Assembly: GCA_047967505.1 (NCBI GenBank)
Contig: CM106538.1
Direction: 5' to 3' (one strand)
DNA: 64,000 nt
DNA from: Dipteris shenzhenensis
Taxonomy: Eukaryota > Polypodiophyta > Polypodiopsida > Gleicheniales
The translations under genes were made by a program, and so were the position numbers. The notes beneath the pieces were generated by a model, which searched no databases, was not told the origin of the DNA, and saw only the letters and a list, made by a program, of their open reading frames with translations. This document shows, one piece after another, positions 10,384-22,178 of this stretch (position 1 is its first letter; each line of letters opens with the position of its first letter).

Positions 10384-13300
10384 GCCTACACCTCGTATCC
10401 TGGAATGTGAACGGGTTTCACTCTTCTGGCACCCGTGATCCTAGGAAGCTCATTTTGAGACAGGAACTTCAGCCAGCAGTGATTGGACGTTTGGATGTAC
10501 TTCTGCTCCAGGAACACAAGCTTTCGGCGGCTCACTCTCGTAGATGCGGGAAGATCCTCCCTGGTCGCTCACACTTATTGGGAGCCCTCGATCGGCGCAC
10601 TGGGAAGGAGTGATGGTGTCTGTACTTCCGTGGGAGAGCAGCTAGCCCAGGGAGTTTTCGGTCATGGCACGTTGATTCCAGGTCGTGCCCTTTGGGTAGG
10701 CCTGGAATTGGAGGGCTCCAGAGTTGGAATTCTCAACATTTATGCTCCCACAGATCTCCATTGTAGAGCCACCTTCTGGAGGACACTTACAGGGATTCTC
10801 CCAAACATGGATTCCTGGATTGTTGGAGGTGACTTCAACAATTTGGAGACCTTGGAGGACCAGCAGGGCAGAGGACCGGAGTTTACAGGTATGTCTCAGG
10901 CAGAGCAGTCCGCTTGGGACTCTTTTATCTTTGCGACTGGAGGAAGGGACTGTTGGCGAGACCCGTCCTTCCGGCGTTGGCACGGGAGCTTGGACTTCTC
11001 GTGGGGTTTCCATAGGAAAGGAAGCACTCCTGGAGAGGCTGGATAGATTTTATGTTAGTGATTGGGCCATCAGCAGAGGCGGTCAGGCCGGTATAGTTCC
11101 AGGGACGACGCTCTCCGACCATGCGCCTGTGCTCTTATCATTAGATTCGGCAGCTCAGGCCCTTCCCCCCCGCTCATGCCGGATTCCCGACTCCATTTTC
11201 TCAAGGGAGGACGTGCGCAGCAGTATTTGCAGTCTTTGGGATAGAGACTGGGGCGAGTGCGCGGATTTGGTTGATTCGGTGGCGCAAGCTTTGCAGGAGT
11301 CCAGCCAGATCTGCCAGCTCGCAGCCCTACAGGTTCGACAGGAGTGGTGGGGTAGAGAGAGAGCTCTTCGGAGGGACCTCGCCTCCATTCAGCGGCTCCA
11401 GCAGGCATCCCCGGGCTCGGAGGAGCTTCGGATCTAGGCCCTTCGAGCCAGAGCCCTTCTTGAGGAGACACTCCAGCGTCGTCCAGAGTTTTCCTATCAC
11501 GCCTCTCTCTCCTTCTGGGCTCGGAAGGGTGACCGGATGTGCAGGGAGTTCTTCATGACACATGGCCAGAGAGCTGTAGGTGATCAGCTTCGGAGTCTCA
11601 GGACAGCGGAGGGATACATCGTCACGGATCCGGGAGAGGTCTTGGGATTGGCCACCGACTTCTACAGGACCCTTTTCCAGCAGGAGCCGCTTGCTCCTCG
11701 TACTCGTCGTGCCCGTGAGGAGGTGTGGAGACACACTCCTTCCTTGGTCCAGCCTAGCATGCAGGCGACGCTGTTGGCACCGTTTACCACGGATGAGATG
11801 CTGGAGGCCTTGATGGCCATCGATGGACAGAAGTGCCCAGGTGAGGATGGGCTATCCCGGGCATTCTTCACCTCCTTCTGGGACCAGATCCATCATCCCC
11901 TCCTAGCAGCTCTTCAGAGGATTTTCAGCAGCGGTTAGATGCCAGAGAGCCTCTCCTCGGGACTGATTTGCCTCATCCCGAAGGGAGGAGATAGACAGGA
12001 GATCCGTCAGTGGCGCCCGATCACTCTCCTTACCACTGCCTACAAAATCCTAGCCAAGATGATCAGCGCCAGAGTTCGGCCTCTACTTCCAGACCTCATT
12101 CATGACACTCAGACAGGCTTTGTCCAAGATCGCAGTATCCTGGATAATGTCTTCACCTTTTCAAAGGCGACGGAGTGGGCTCAACACAGCGGATCACACC
12201 TTGCCATCCTACTTCTCGACTTTGAGAAGGCCTACGATCGGGTGGACTGGTCCTTTCTGGAGGGGACTCTGGAGCGGCTAGGTTTCCCAGCAGGTTGGAT
12301 TCAGGGTATTTCAGCTTTGTACACGACAGCCTCTAGCAGATTCATCATTGGAGGCAGGATGGGTGAGCGTTTTAGCTTGGAGAGATCAGTGCGTCAGGGC
12401 TGCCCCCTTGCTCCTTACCTATTTCTCTTCTTCGCCGAGGCTATGACTTACTACCTCCGGGCGAGGTCTACAGGGCTCAGGGGTGTTCGCCTTCCCCTCC
12501 GGGAGGACACGGAGCTCTTGGACTCGGAGTACGCGGATGACACAGCCCTGTATGTCCAGGACGATGAGTTGATGCTGGAGAGGGCGAGGATGGCCCTGGA
12601 GGTCTTCTGCTCGGCTGCTGGTGCGAAAATCAACTGGAACAAATCACTTGGTTTCCTCACAGACCCCGGGGCGCGTTCTCAGTGGGGGAGGTTTTTGGGT
12701 TTCAGGTGGATCCCGCGGGGACAGACAGCTAGATACCTGGGTTTTCAGGTCGGCCTGGACATCACGCCAGCTCAGCAGTTTCTCCCGGTGCTAGATTCCA
12801 TCCAACAGAAGCTGGCTTTCTGGAGCACTGCTAAGCTTTCCCTTGCAGATTGTGCCTTGGTAGTCAACCAAGTCCTCCTTGCCACGGCTTGGTATGTGGC
12901 TTCCTGTTGGTGTTTCTCGAGATCCAGTGTGGCACAGCTTAGGAGGCTGGTTCGGAACTTCCTTTGGTCCGGGGAGGATGGCCTCAGAGATACCAGAGCC
13001 AGGGTTGCTTGGCAGACAGTTATTCTTCCGCAGGCTGAGGGAGGCCTGGGAGTCATCGATCCAGAGCTGCAGAGTCAGGCCTTGTTAGGCAAGTTAGTCA
13101 TCCGCAGTTTGACCCCGGGGGGGCAAACATGGAAGATGCTACTTCAGCAGGGGGTCGGTTCTTGTGTCCCGCGCCGAGGTGGAGAGTGGCTCCCGTCCCT
13201 CAGATGGATCTTCACTTCCGCCCCGCTTACTCAGCCCCGTTCCCCACTCGTTCGTAGCCTCCTCATGGTTTGGAGGCGGCTCCGCCTCAGTCTCATTCAG

Positions 13301-14790
13301 TCCCCTCCCCGCTGTCAGGAGGAGATCGATCGCCAGCCGCTTATCTGGAATGATCAGGTCAGAGATGCCGAGGGCCTTCAGTTGGGGAAGAGATCACATA
13401 TCAGGTGGGATGGTTGGATGAGGGGGCCAGCCCGGTCCCTTCGAGTTTGGAGGGACACATACAGACATTTGGAGGGACACATACAGACATTTGGAGACGG
13501 CTGATCTCGCAGACGCAGCTGGAGGTGCACGTGGAGCCCAGGCGAGACGCACGGAGATCGACGGCGCGATCCCAGCTGATTGGTTGATTCCACCTGAGCC
13601 TCAAATCCTCATGCCTGGTGACGACCGTTGGCTGGGACAGTTCACCCCCCGTGGCATCCCACTGGTGGTCGCAGGACGTATGGACGACTCCTCTATTTCT
13701 TTCTTCGCGGTTATGGGGGATGGACGACTCATGAGAGAGGATGCACTCATCGACCCCCTACTCCCATGGCAAGAGGGTTCGGATCGTAGGCCTCTTGGGG
13801 AAGGTCTGGCGTACCGATCCTAGCATTGAGCAGGATCAGCTGCAGCTTTGGCGACTCTGGCTCTGGGAGGGGCGGGCCTTGTCAGAGCTTGATTGGGACC
13901 CAGGAGAGTGGAGCTGGCCAGAGGTTGTGACAGGACAGGGGCCGACCTCCTTCTTTGCCTACAGCACGACTTTGGGCAGGCGAGTTCTTGGGAGGATGCA
14001 GAGCCGCCCCCCCACCCAACGGCCCAGTTGGTATGCACAGGGTATTTCCAGATTCTTTTTGCAGGCCTTCTGGAAGGCCTTGTGGGAGAGCTGGCGGCCG
14101 CGGAAGATCTCCTACTTCCTTTGGCTACTCGCCCACAAGGGTCTTCCAGTGGGGAGCTGGTTGCGACAGATTGGTCAGGATAGACCCTGTCAGATTTGTC
14201 ATGAGGACGAGGAGTCACCAAAGCACTGCCTGTGGAGCTGCACTCGTGCCCAGGACGTGTGGAGGTGGGCCTTCGGGATCCTTACTCGCGCAGCTCCGCA
14301 GCTAGGTTTGATCACCTGGGGCGCGTTCTGCTGGTGCAGCACCACACCTGGCTATCATCAGTTGTTCGAGGCAGGCCCGCAAGACCCTATGTTCCTTATC
14401 ACACAAGGGACTTGGGGGCCGCTTGAGGGCATCCCGCAGCACTTGGCAGAGGCGGACACACGATCTCAGGAGAGACAGCCAGTCTGGGAGATTATTAGCA
14501 GCATCGTCGGATGGCACATTTGGGCTTCGCGCTGCGCGCAAATCCTCGGTGGTACCCCTCTTTCGACTGCCCAGGTCATGGCCGACATCTGGAGCGAGAT
14601 TATCCACACGCTCATAGGCCAGTGGGACCAGATACAAGGGGATTCCCGGGCTGGCCGGGAGAAGCGGAGACGCTTCCTCCGAGATTGGGATACGCAGGGC
14701 CTCTTCTTCGAGCATACTTCTCAGGGCCTTCAGTGGCGCTACTCACCGCCTCTCTGGCTGTTTATCCACACCCGCCTGATCCCTCCGTGA
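10380..14790 (+). pseudogene. LINE ORF2: APE endonuclease, reverse transcriptase, zf-RVT; frameshifted
   Basis: The endonuclease part shows SWNVNG, LLQEHKL, NIYAP, VGGDFNN, DRFYVSDW and LSDHAPV in the canonical order (10.4-11.15 kb). The RT part shows RQWRPITLLTTAYKILAK, TGFVQDRSILDN, LLLDFEKAYDRVDW, RQGCPLAPYLF and the catalytic YADD at 12530-12541. The C-terminus has the zf-RVT signature FLWLLAHKGLPVGSWL followed by CQICHEDEESPKHCLWSC. In-frame stops lie at 11435 and 11936, and frame changes lie near 10.55, 11.03, 13.45 and 13.75 kb. The one at 13.45 kb coincides with a 22-bp tandem duplication (13446-13489). An active ORF2 nicks target DNA and copies LINE RNA; this copy cannot. Confidence 0.9.
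13446..13489. repeat. 22-bp tandem duplication causing an ORF2 frameshift
   Basis: Two perfect adjacent copies of a 22-mer (tttggagggacacatacaga plus ca). Because 22 is not a multiple of three, the duplication moves ORF2 into exactly the frame in which homology resumes. Confidence 0.85.
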
Positions 14791-14921
14791 GAGAGAGCTT
14801 TTTGTTTCCACTTAGGGCTGCGTCCGATTTGTGAACGCAGCCCCGTCAGCTGCAAAACTGACTTTTATGTATCTTGTTTTTTCCAAGTAATATAATCAGC
14901 ACTGTTTTTCGGAAAAAAAAA

Positions 14922-15286
14922 TGAAGCTGTGGGTACTTCCTGTGTCCACAAGTACATAGACATCTCTGCCCTTAACTTGCCCTTTGACTCTAAAAGTAGT
15001 ACTAAGAGCATTGCTGGAAATGACATACAATTCTGACTGAGTATCCCATGTCACTTCTTCATCACTAACAGTTCCATTCATCTGAAACTGACTGAGCAGC
15101 AAAGGGTAGTAAATTCCATGTCCTAGAGCGGTCCATGGCTCTCAACTCACCATGATTGAGACCCCCATGATTGAAGACAAAGTTCTCATCCTCTATCTCA
15201 TCATCCCTTGGGACTTCTTGACCACAATCATGGTACTCTTCAGGTTCCTCACACTCCTCCTCAGATTCTGAAACCTCAATGATCAT
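14922..15286 (-). pseudogene. Gypsy protease fragment, interrupted by LINE insertion
   Basis: An acidic linker at 15286-15140 (EVSESEEECEEPEEY and similar) is followed, after a frame change near 15090, by a protease core. VKGRDVYVLVDTGSTHSFI carries the catalytic D-T-G of retroelement aspartic proteases. Two codons later the frame enters the LINE poly-A (read here as poly-T), so everything after the active-site loop is missing. The active-site triad itself is intact. The product would have released Gag, RT and integrase from the polyprotein. Confidence 0.7.
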
Positions 15287-15599
15287 GCTCAGCTTACCAG
15301 AGGCTGACTTTGCCTTGCATGATTTGTTGTGGTGAACACTTTACTTTTCTCCACACCTATTCTCCACACCTAAAGCATAGTCCCCTCTCCTCTCATCCAT
15401 TAGAGATTGGGAAAACTGTTTTTGAACCTCCCTCTTGCCCTTGTCAAGGTCTAGATATCTTCGATCAGCTTGGACTCTTTGGCAATTTGAAGCATTGACG
15501 GTGGGATATTTGGGAATTGTCTACCTGGTACACCATAAGCTGAGGCTGGTTGAGAAGGCTTATACCCCATTTGAAATTTCTGCTCACCCATAGACTTCC

Positions 15600-16146
15600 T
15601 CACCCCATAATCCATTGTGCTTGGTTTTTGGAAAGTACCAATCCCAATGACCTTCTCCCTTGAATAATACTTGGATTATACTTGGGCTCATACAATTCTG
15701 CCAACTGCATGGCTTCATCCAATGACTTCGGTCTAGAGGCCATCACATCTGAAGCAATAGAGCCCATGAATAAACCTCTGTTTTTCATCTATCCCTCTCA
15801 CAAACAGGGAAAGCTTCCAAAACTGTTTTATATAGTGCCTAACTGATCCATTTTGAACCAAATCATACCATGGACACAAGTATTGATTTATAACCAAAGG
15901 AGAGAGAAAGGTGACAACCATTTCCTGTTTGAACTCCTCCCATGTGGCCATAGGTAGTCTAAGTCCCCCTTCCACATCACTCCTCATATTTCTTAGCTGT
16001 GTGAAGGCATGGTCAAACTTAGTCTTGGGTTCTTTTTCCACATCATCAAATTTATGTTCCAGCATTACATTGAGCTGCCCAACCTGACCTGATAGCTTTT
16101 GCTGCTGATCCATAAGATGCTGCATCATTTTACTTTGCTTTTCCAT
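15600..16146 (-). pseudogene. Gypsy gag (retrotrans_gag domain), broken
   Basis: The frame starting at 16146 has a coiled-coil-like N-terminus (MMQHLMDQQQKLSGQVGQL) and then the retrotrans_gag core: WEEFKQEMVVTFLSP and RHYIKQFWKLSLFVRGIDEKQRFIHGL. After a frame change near 15740-15790 it continues with KSLDEAMQLAELYEPKYNP. This spacing is normal for gypsy Gag. The CCHC knuckle is not recognisable. The true N-terminus probably lies further right, at MAPKKFVSNSKKGKITRDL (16432 or 16693), in sequence that is duplicated and interrupted by a stop. Confidence 0.7.
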
Positions 16147-16269
16147 AATACTTTACTGATGCTGCAGCATTGTAGCCAAAAATCCTTCAAGATCCACTCC
16201 AAGCCTGGAAAGAGGAGACTTGAGAGGTGGGTGATTTGGACGTAGACCTTCTTGCCAAACCCTCATCAT

Positions 16270-16791
16270 CTGGCTCTTGCTCACTAATACGGACTTCATC
16301 CCCATGTTCCAAGGCTCCAACATGCTCTTGTGCCTGGCTCATTATCTAAGCTTCATCATACTCCATCTCGGATCTTAGATCTCGAGTTATTTTACCTTTC
16401 TTGGAATTAGAAACAAATTTCTTTGGTGCCATTAAATTTAAGGAATAAGCATGATCAGGCTCCAAATCCAAATGACAGCTTGTTAACTTGAGATTTCACG
16501 CATAGAATAGAGTAGAATGGCCTGCAAAATCTGGCTCTTGCTCACTAATACGGACTTCATCCCCATGTTCCAAGGCTCCAACATGCTCTTGTGCCTGGCT
16601 CATTATCTAAGCTTCATCATACTCCATCTCAGATCTTAGATCTCGAGTTATTTTACCTTTCTTGGAATTAGAAACAAATTTCTTTGGTGCCATTAAATTT
16701 AAGGAATAAGCATGATCAGGCTCCAAATCCAAATGACAGCTTGTTAACTTGAGATTTCACGCATAGAATAGAGTAGAATGGCCTGCAAAAT
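16270..16791. repeat. 261-bp tandem duplication at the gag start
   Basis: 16270-16530 and 16531-16791 are adjacent copies differing at about one base (tctcggatc/tctcagatc). Each copy contains the gag start codon and the first 28 codons, up to a stop. Confidence 0.88.
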
Positions 16792-17443
16792 CTGAAAGCC
16801 CCAAAAAAATTCAAAGTATCTGACAGGATATTACAACTGCGCCACCTGTGAGCTGATTTTCGAGCAGATTTCAAGGCAAAGGATCTTCAATTGTCTCCAA
16901 ACCTAGTTCATATGCTCGAAAGGCTGAGGCGACTCCTTGGAAGCAGGCATATCATTATTTGCAGCAGGGAAACCCTAATTCAAAGCAGAAACACAGGCAC
17001 AGCCATTCGAAAATGCTTATAACTCCTCCACTTAGGCTCCGATGTCCACCAAACTTTAAGAGCAGCTCTATAGAACCTAGAGCGACCAGTTTGGTTCAAG
17101 AAGTACAAAAATCAGAGCAGTAATCAGCTAGATTGCGGATATGGTCAATTTCGCGTGCGCCAGTCGAATTTTGAGCAATTTCCTGGTCAAACCTGCACCA
17201 TTTTGTGTTTCTTGCACATAGAAGTGATCAAAGAAGCAAGAGCTATCCAATAATGCTAAAAGCCCCAAATTCTGAGCACCCTGAAAATTAGGGTCTCTGC
17301 ACAGTCCGGCACGTGTCAGCAGCTGACTGGGACACCTGACCGTGATGAAATTTTGCACAGAGACACGGATAGGCCTCAAGATGCCATGCTCCAAATTTCA
17401 GCAAGTTTGGAGATGATTTGCCCCACAATTTCCCATGAAAAGG
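16792..17443 (-). other. Leader of the gypsy element, no gene
   Basis: The untranslated region between the PBS and the first gag ATG on the minus strand. The 88-codon open frame at 17128-17394 has no recognisable domain. Confidence 0.45.
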
Positions 17444-17455
17444 GCTCTGATACCA
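17444..17455 (-). promoter_or_regulatory. Primer-binding site for initiator tRNA-Met
   Basis: The plus strand gctctgatacca equals the 3' end of initiator tRNA-Met. It lies 2 bp from the LTR at 17458. Confidence 0.88.
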
Positions 17456-17457
17456 AA

Positions 17458-18107
17458 TGTAACAAGGGCAACTACTAAACTTACTAAACTGTCATTAAAC
17501 TAGCAGAAAAAGGGGTAGGGTTAGAGACACTCTCACAAGAGAGGGCATCGACTTTCAGCTCCATGGGCCGGCTAGCCATTGCTAGGAGAAGTCCTTCTTG
17601 GGACTGGATCAATCACCAAAAGAGAGTAAACTCCAATTTGTATCAATGATCAAAAGGTACTTAGAAGTACAGCTGAAGCCCCTTTTATATTATTGGAAAG
17701 TGAGCCAGCAACATTAAATGTTTATGGGATAATTCCAAAGGGCTGCCACATGGCATTGCCTTATTTAAAGTAGCATTTACAGAAGAAAGTAGTAGTTTCC
17801 TCTAAAATAACATCCACTGGCCAGGCCCCTTTCAGCCCTATTTCAGGGCCTATTGCAGTCTTGAGTCCTGCCCAATACCTGCACCTGTATGCCTCCATAA
17901 GTCCGGCTCTGATCAGGCCTTGACAAGGCACCAACCAGGCTGCCATACCTCCGTACATGTGCCTGCAGCACTCCGTACTGCTGATGATGTCATCGCAGCT
18001 TCCCACATCTGTGCAGCCTATTGCAGGCCTCCAAGGCACCCTGCATGCTCCCAGTACCTCTGTATATGTGCTGCCCACATGACAGCCATGATGCTGTCCA
18101 TGTGGCA
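17458..18107 (-). repeat. 5' LTR of the gypsy element (650 bp, LTR family B)
   Basis: Bounded by the PBS on the left and by ccatgtggca on the right. On the element strand it therefore begins TGCCACATGG and ends CTTGTTACA. Pieces beginning with the same TGCCACATGGGCAGC end occur at 33134 and at 59264, each directly after a GAGAGGGGG polypurine tract, which supports the boundary. Confidence 0.65.
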
Positions 18108-18660
18108 GCCCCTCAATACCTCGAAGAACTTTAATTCTATTGGACGTACTTATAACATGCATGTACCCACATGACACTTGTATGTATGCTTGGACAATAG
18201 CACTCCTACAAGCTTGCTTGCATGTAGTCACTTGGCAATTTAAAACTCAGTTGGCAGTCCCACAATAGTTTGCATAGTAAGTAAACATACATGCACTCAC
18301 GGTGTTTGCATGAAGCTTGCTTGTCACACCCACAAAGGTGTAAAGTGAAGACTTTCAGCAGTTACAGCTGCTGATGTAAAATTTTCAAGGCATGCAGCCC
18401 AGAAAAGTAAATGCATGTCGCCGTTTCTTCTTCATTTCACCCACACACACGCCACGCCTGGCCCTTGGAGGCCCTGCACACGCCCAACTGAGCCACCAGG
18501 CTGCAAAAGCACCCAAATCGCTTCTGATTTCTGAGTCGCACAGCCCTAGAACAGTTTCACGACTGTTCCAGGCTGCTCTATTTGCTGTAAACAGGTGGAA
18601 ACCAACCCTACTTTACGTGCAGATTTGTATTATGATTGCTTTGTAAGAAATTTGTGTAAG
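18108..18660. other. Intergenic DNA, no gene
   Basis: No conserved frame or repeat boundary was seen between the gypsy LTR and the decayed pol that follows. Confidence 0.3.
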
Positions 18661-20690
18661 ACTTTATCACCTGAGAGACCCAAGGACTTATCTATAGATC
18701 TCATTCCAAGGAGTATGCCACCTATGTACCTCCGTAGAGTGTGAGTAAAGCACCATAAGACGAAATTCAGAAGCAAGTTCAAGAATTGTTGGAAAACGGG
18801 TTGATAATACCTAGTAGCTCACCTTTGTTTGCTACTTCTTCTATTTGCAAAGAAAGATGGGTCTTGGCGCATGCGTGTGGACTACAGAGCTCTAAATAAG
18901 ATGGCTATCAAGAATAGGTTTTCAATCCCTCGCAATCGATGAGATTCTTGATAGCTTTGAGGAGAGCATGTCTTTTTAGCTGCATTGATTTGAAGTGTGT
19001 ATCATTAGGTAAGGATAGCACCTTAGAAATTCATAAACCTGCTTTTCTAATGTCACAGGGTTTTGTATGAATATCTGGTATTACTTTTGGGTTAAGCAAT
19101 GCTTTCAGCTATCTTTAATCGGATGAGCCAACTCTTTTAGAATATAGGTCCTTTGTGGGAACATTCTTTGAGGATATCATTGTGAAGGGTAACTTAGAAG
19201 GATTTGAAGGTTGTGTTGAACCTCCTAAAAGAGAATCGGGTATTCATAAATGCTAAGAAGAGTGAGTTTTTTCTATATGAGATATTGTTTCTTGGACATA
19301 TAGTAGCTGAAGGAGAAATTAAATTGAATCTACAGAAGTTAAAGGTTATACTTTGTGGCCTGATTTGAAGAGCATACATGAAGTCAGATCTTTATATGAA
19401 TTCTGATCTTTCCAAAGATTGTGTTCATTGTACATTAGGTTCATCCATCTCTTTGCTCATAAAGCTTCACCTTAGTCCTAGTCTTAGTCATGCAAGATTT
19501 GCAAAAACCTTTTGTGGTTCAAGAAGATGCTAGTGGAGGATGTATTTGAGCAAATCTCTTGCAAGAATGTCGAATGTTGTGGCATATGAAAGTAGACGGT
19601 TGAAAGATGCCGAGCTCAATTATGTGTGTGAAAAAGAATTACTTGTAGTAACACATGCGCTTTTAGTTTGAAAGCATTATCTTTTGAAAGATGGTTTTCT
19701 TATTTAGGCTGTCGGTTAAGGTGCACGCTACTTTTATACATAGCCGTTGGTAAGGGAGTAATACATTCGATGGGTTGCATTAAATTTTCTGATTCAGCAC
19801 TCATGGTATTAATAAGCTTAGGATGCATGTGCAGGACTACGTGGATCAAGAAGACTTTTTTGTTTTACCTTAGGACCTATTCAATATAGTGTTAGGAATG
19901 CCTTGGTTCCACAAAAAGGGGTTCATCTTGTGATGCCAAAGAGAATGCTGTCGGTTAAGGTGCACGCTACTTTTATACATAGCCGTTGGTAAGGGAGTAA
20001 TAAGTAAGCTCTAAAGTCTATTTTGCAAACATGCTGAATTATGCTAGTGGGTCAATTACTCGAATGCTTAAAGAAGATAAGCCAGAAGGAGATCATGATA
20101 CAGGTATAGGACTTGGTGCCCAAAGGACTCGTTCGACTCAGTGTTTCTGCCTTTTGCTCCCCAGAAAAAGGATGGGTCATACCAAATGTGTGTAGATTAC
20201 ATAGCTCTCAACAAGATGACCATTAATATCAGGTTCCTCGCATAGACGATGTTTTGGATGGGCTGAAAGGAGCCATGATTTTTCAGTGGGATTGATTTCA
20301 AGAGTGGATATCATAAAACACGGATCCATTCTCAAGACATCCATTAGATAGCTTTCCGGACAACGTTTGGCTTATGTGAGTTTCTAGTCATGTTGACAAA
20401 CGCACCAACAACTTTATAAATTGAATGACGGAAGGCATTTTCAATCCCTACATGCACTTTATGTGTACTTTCTTTGATGATATTCTAGTGTTGTCTAGCT
20501 CTGAAGAAGAACATTACAAGCATCTTGCACAGCCTTCCAAGAACTTCGGAATAATAAGATTTATATTAACGGCAAGTTGAGTGAGTTCTTTCTAGACAAA
20601 ATCTACTGTCTTGGTCATATCAGATGGATCCCGCCAAGATTGAAGCCATATAGAAATGGTAAAACTCAGGTCGGTACATGACGTACACAG
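18661..20690 (+). pseudogene. Heavily decayed Ty3/gypsy protease-RT region(s)
   Basis: Short plus-strand pieces in all three frames match gypsy RT in order. About 18.67-19.45 kb gives the RT entry and palm and the YFLGHIV-like connection piece. About 19.8-19.95 kb resembles the protease C-terminus (MPWFHKKGVHLV). About 20.1-20.66 kb is a second RT, with a DDILV-type active site near 20475 and SVHDVHSFLGLSSY at about 20660-20700. Two RT copies in tandem suggest two old elements or an internal duplication. Stops and frameshifts occur every few dozen bases, so this is an ancient relic. Confidence 0.6.
19708..20002. repeat. Pair of identical 56-bp direct repeats inside decayed pol
   Basis: 19708-19763 and 19947-20002 are the same 56-mer (starting gctgtcggttaaggtgcacg), 239 bp apart start to start. 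Both sit within strongly decayed sequence, so the identity is striking. Confidence 0.85.
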
Positions 20691-20699
20691 TTTCTTGGG

Positions 20700-21294
20700 A
20701 CTTTCCTCCTACATGATGCATGCGGAGAGTGTGTGGGAGTTGCTCTTCACCAACATGGTCATTGTGAAAAACCAAGCTTTTCGAGAATGCAAATGTGTGC
20801 AATGCATGCAGAATTTGAATGCCAATTGGCCCTCCAATGGGAAAGAGCGCCCTTGTGAGAGTACTTGTTTCTATTTCGACCTACATGCAAGGTGGGAGAT
20901 AGATGGCGGATGAATGCAATGTGGTAGAGAGAATGCTACGTGAGATTCACAATGAAAGGGTGATACCCTTTCATTAATGTCCCTTGAGATCACTCAAGTT
21001 CCATCTTCCCATTTACACCTACTCTTATCCTATGACCCATGCACCTTACATTCAATGCACTCTAATGCACCATTTCCCTTTCCTATTGCCCCTAGGACCT
21101 AGACACGTGTGTGCACATCTTTATTACTAATAATTGGCCAATGTTACATAGTTTTGGCGATACTATTTACACCGCTTGATTGATCATAAATACAAACATA
21201 TAACCACACCATCAAATTGGTGCCTAACTATAATAAGGTTCTAATGACTATTAATTAACTAAATAATCATTTCTTTTGTCATGACATTCATGTT
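20700..21294. other. AT-rich DNA interrupting the gypsy RT-RNase H region, no gene
   Basis: Homology to Pol stops near 20.7 kb and resumes at about 21.3 kb. The intervening DNA is AT-rich, has no open frame of note, and could be a small non-coding insertion. Terminal inverted repeats were not identified. Confidence 0.35.
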
Positions 21295-21948
21295 GTGGCC
21301 TACAAGAATCGAGACTGTGTGATGCTGAGAGGTATATGGATACTCATGAGAAAGAGATGCTGGCTGTAATTCATGCCCTCACTTTGGAAGCAATATCTTC
21401 CTGGAGCTGATTTCACAGTGAAGACAGATCACCAGAGCCTCATGTATTTCTTGACATTGGTAAAGCTCTCCAACAAGCAAATGAGGTGGACAAATTTCTT
21501 GCCCATATTTCATTATTAGATTGTCTACACTCCAAGAGCTCGAAACAGAGTAGCGGATGCTTTATCTAGCAGGCACCATGTAAATAACATCACTATAGCC
21601 TATCACAGGGACCTCGAGGAAATGAGAGATCTTTATCTACAATATTCCAACTTTGGAGATATCATGAGGAACATTCAGCAAGGAAAATCATCCAGCCAGC
21701 ATTCACCTAGGAATGGGTACCCCCCAAAAGATGATCACCTTTGTGTGACCCAGAACATGCAAACAAAAGTTTTGGAAGAATGTCATACCCCTATGTGTGC
21801 AGGTCATCGGGGTATTTCTTCTACTAACAAAGCTATTGAGAGGTACTTCTTTTGGCCAAGAATGTGGATAGATATCCACAAATTCGAGACTGAATATCTT
21901 ATATGCCAAAAGGTAAAGTACATAGACAAAATACTCCAAGACTCTTGA
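21295..21948 (+). pseudogene. Ty3/gypsy RNase H and integrase zinc-finger fragment
   Basis: The 5' part gives RNase H landmarks (KEMLAVIHAL, TDHQSLMYFL, then RVADALS near 21555). The 3' part is the H2C2 integrase zinc finger, with GHRGISSTNKAIERYFFWP and then the C-x2-C-like YLICQKVK. The catalytic DDE core is missing; homology ends at about 21945, where LTR family A begins. At least two frame changes and a stop are present. It continues the pol relic that starts at 18.66 kb. Confidence 0.75.
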
Positions 21949-21949
21949 T

Positions 21950-22178
21950 GCAGAACTCATGATAGTCACTCACAAGGTTGAAAACCATAAACTCCATCAT
22001 GCATAGCAAGGACTAGCTACTATGACCTCCCCACTGACGTCATCAGCGCCCAACAGTGGGTGTAGACCATAGTATAAAATATGCTCTCACACATACAAAT
22101 CCACACACCCACACATACTTGAGCATCCATTTATACAAAGTCTTCATACTAAGTTTCTGTCGGCACTCCGGAGGTGAT
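21950..22178 (+). repeat. LTR-like repeat family A, copy 2
   Basis: Matches 4313-4534 and 63724-63945 closely, including the gacgtcatcagcg block, the gtataaaat box at about 22072 and ggcactccggagg near its end. It lacks the first ~75 bp (tatacctagatg...) found in the other two long copies. Directly after it come the gag-like frames of the next element, as expected of a 5' LTR. Confidence 0.65.

Larger units (their letters stand above)
7985..14921 (+). mobile_element. Near full-length GC-rich LINE (APE endonuclease, RT, zf-RVT)
   Basis: Order of parts: C-rich repetitive 5' region (about 7990-8630), ORF1 with a zinc knuckle (8680-10383), ORF2 with APE endonuclease, reverse transcriptase and a C-terminal zf-RVT cysteine domain (10380-14790), a short 3' UTR, then a poly-A run at 14913-14921. 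This is the layout of plant L1-type LINEs. Both ORFs carry frameshifts and stops, so the copy is dead. The poly-A joins protease coding sequence of a minus-strand gypsy element, showing the LINE landed inside that element. The 5' boundary is inferred from the composition change only; no target-site duplication was found. Confidence 0.85.
14922..17457 (-). mobile_element. Interior of a Ty3/gypsy element (leader, gag, protease), cut by the LINE
   Basis: Reading leftwards from the PBS at 17444-17455: a leader, gag coding sequence (about 16.75-15.6 kb) and an aspartic protease fragment that stops at the LINE poly-A. RT and integrase are not present in continuity; they were displaced or lost at the LINE insertion. 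The element's 5' LTR is at 17458-18107. Confidence 0.75.

Noticed and set aside
14900-14960. Target-site duplication for the LINE
   Set aside because: The sequence after the poly-A (atgaagctgtggg) was searched for at the presumed 5' end near 7.98 kb and elsewhere to the left, and was not found; the 5' boundary stays open.
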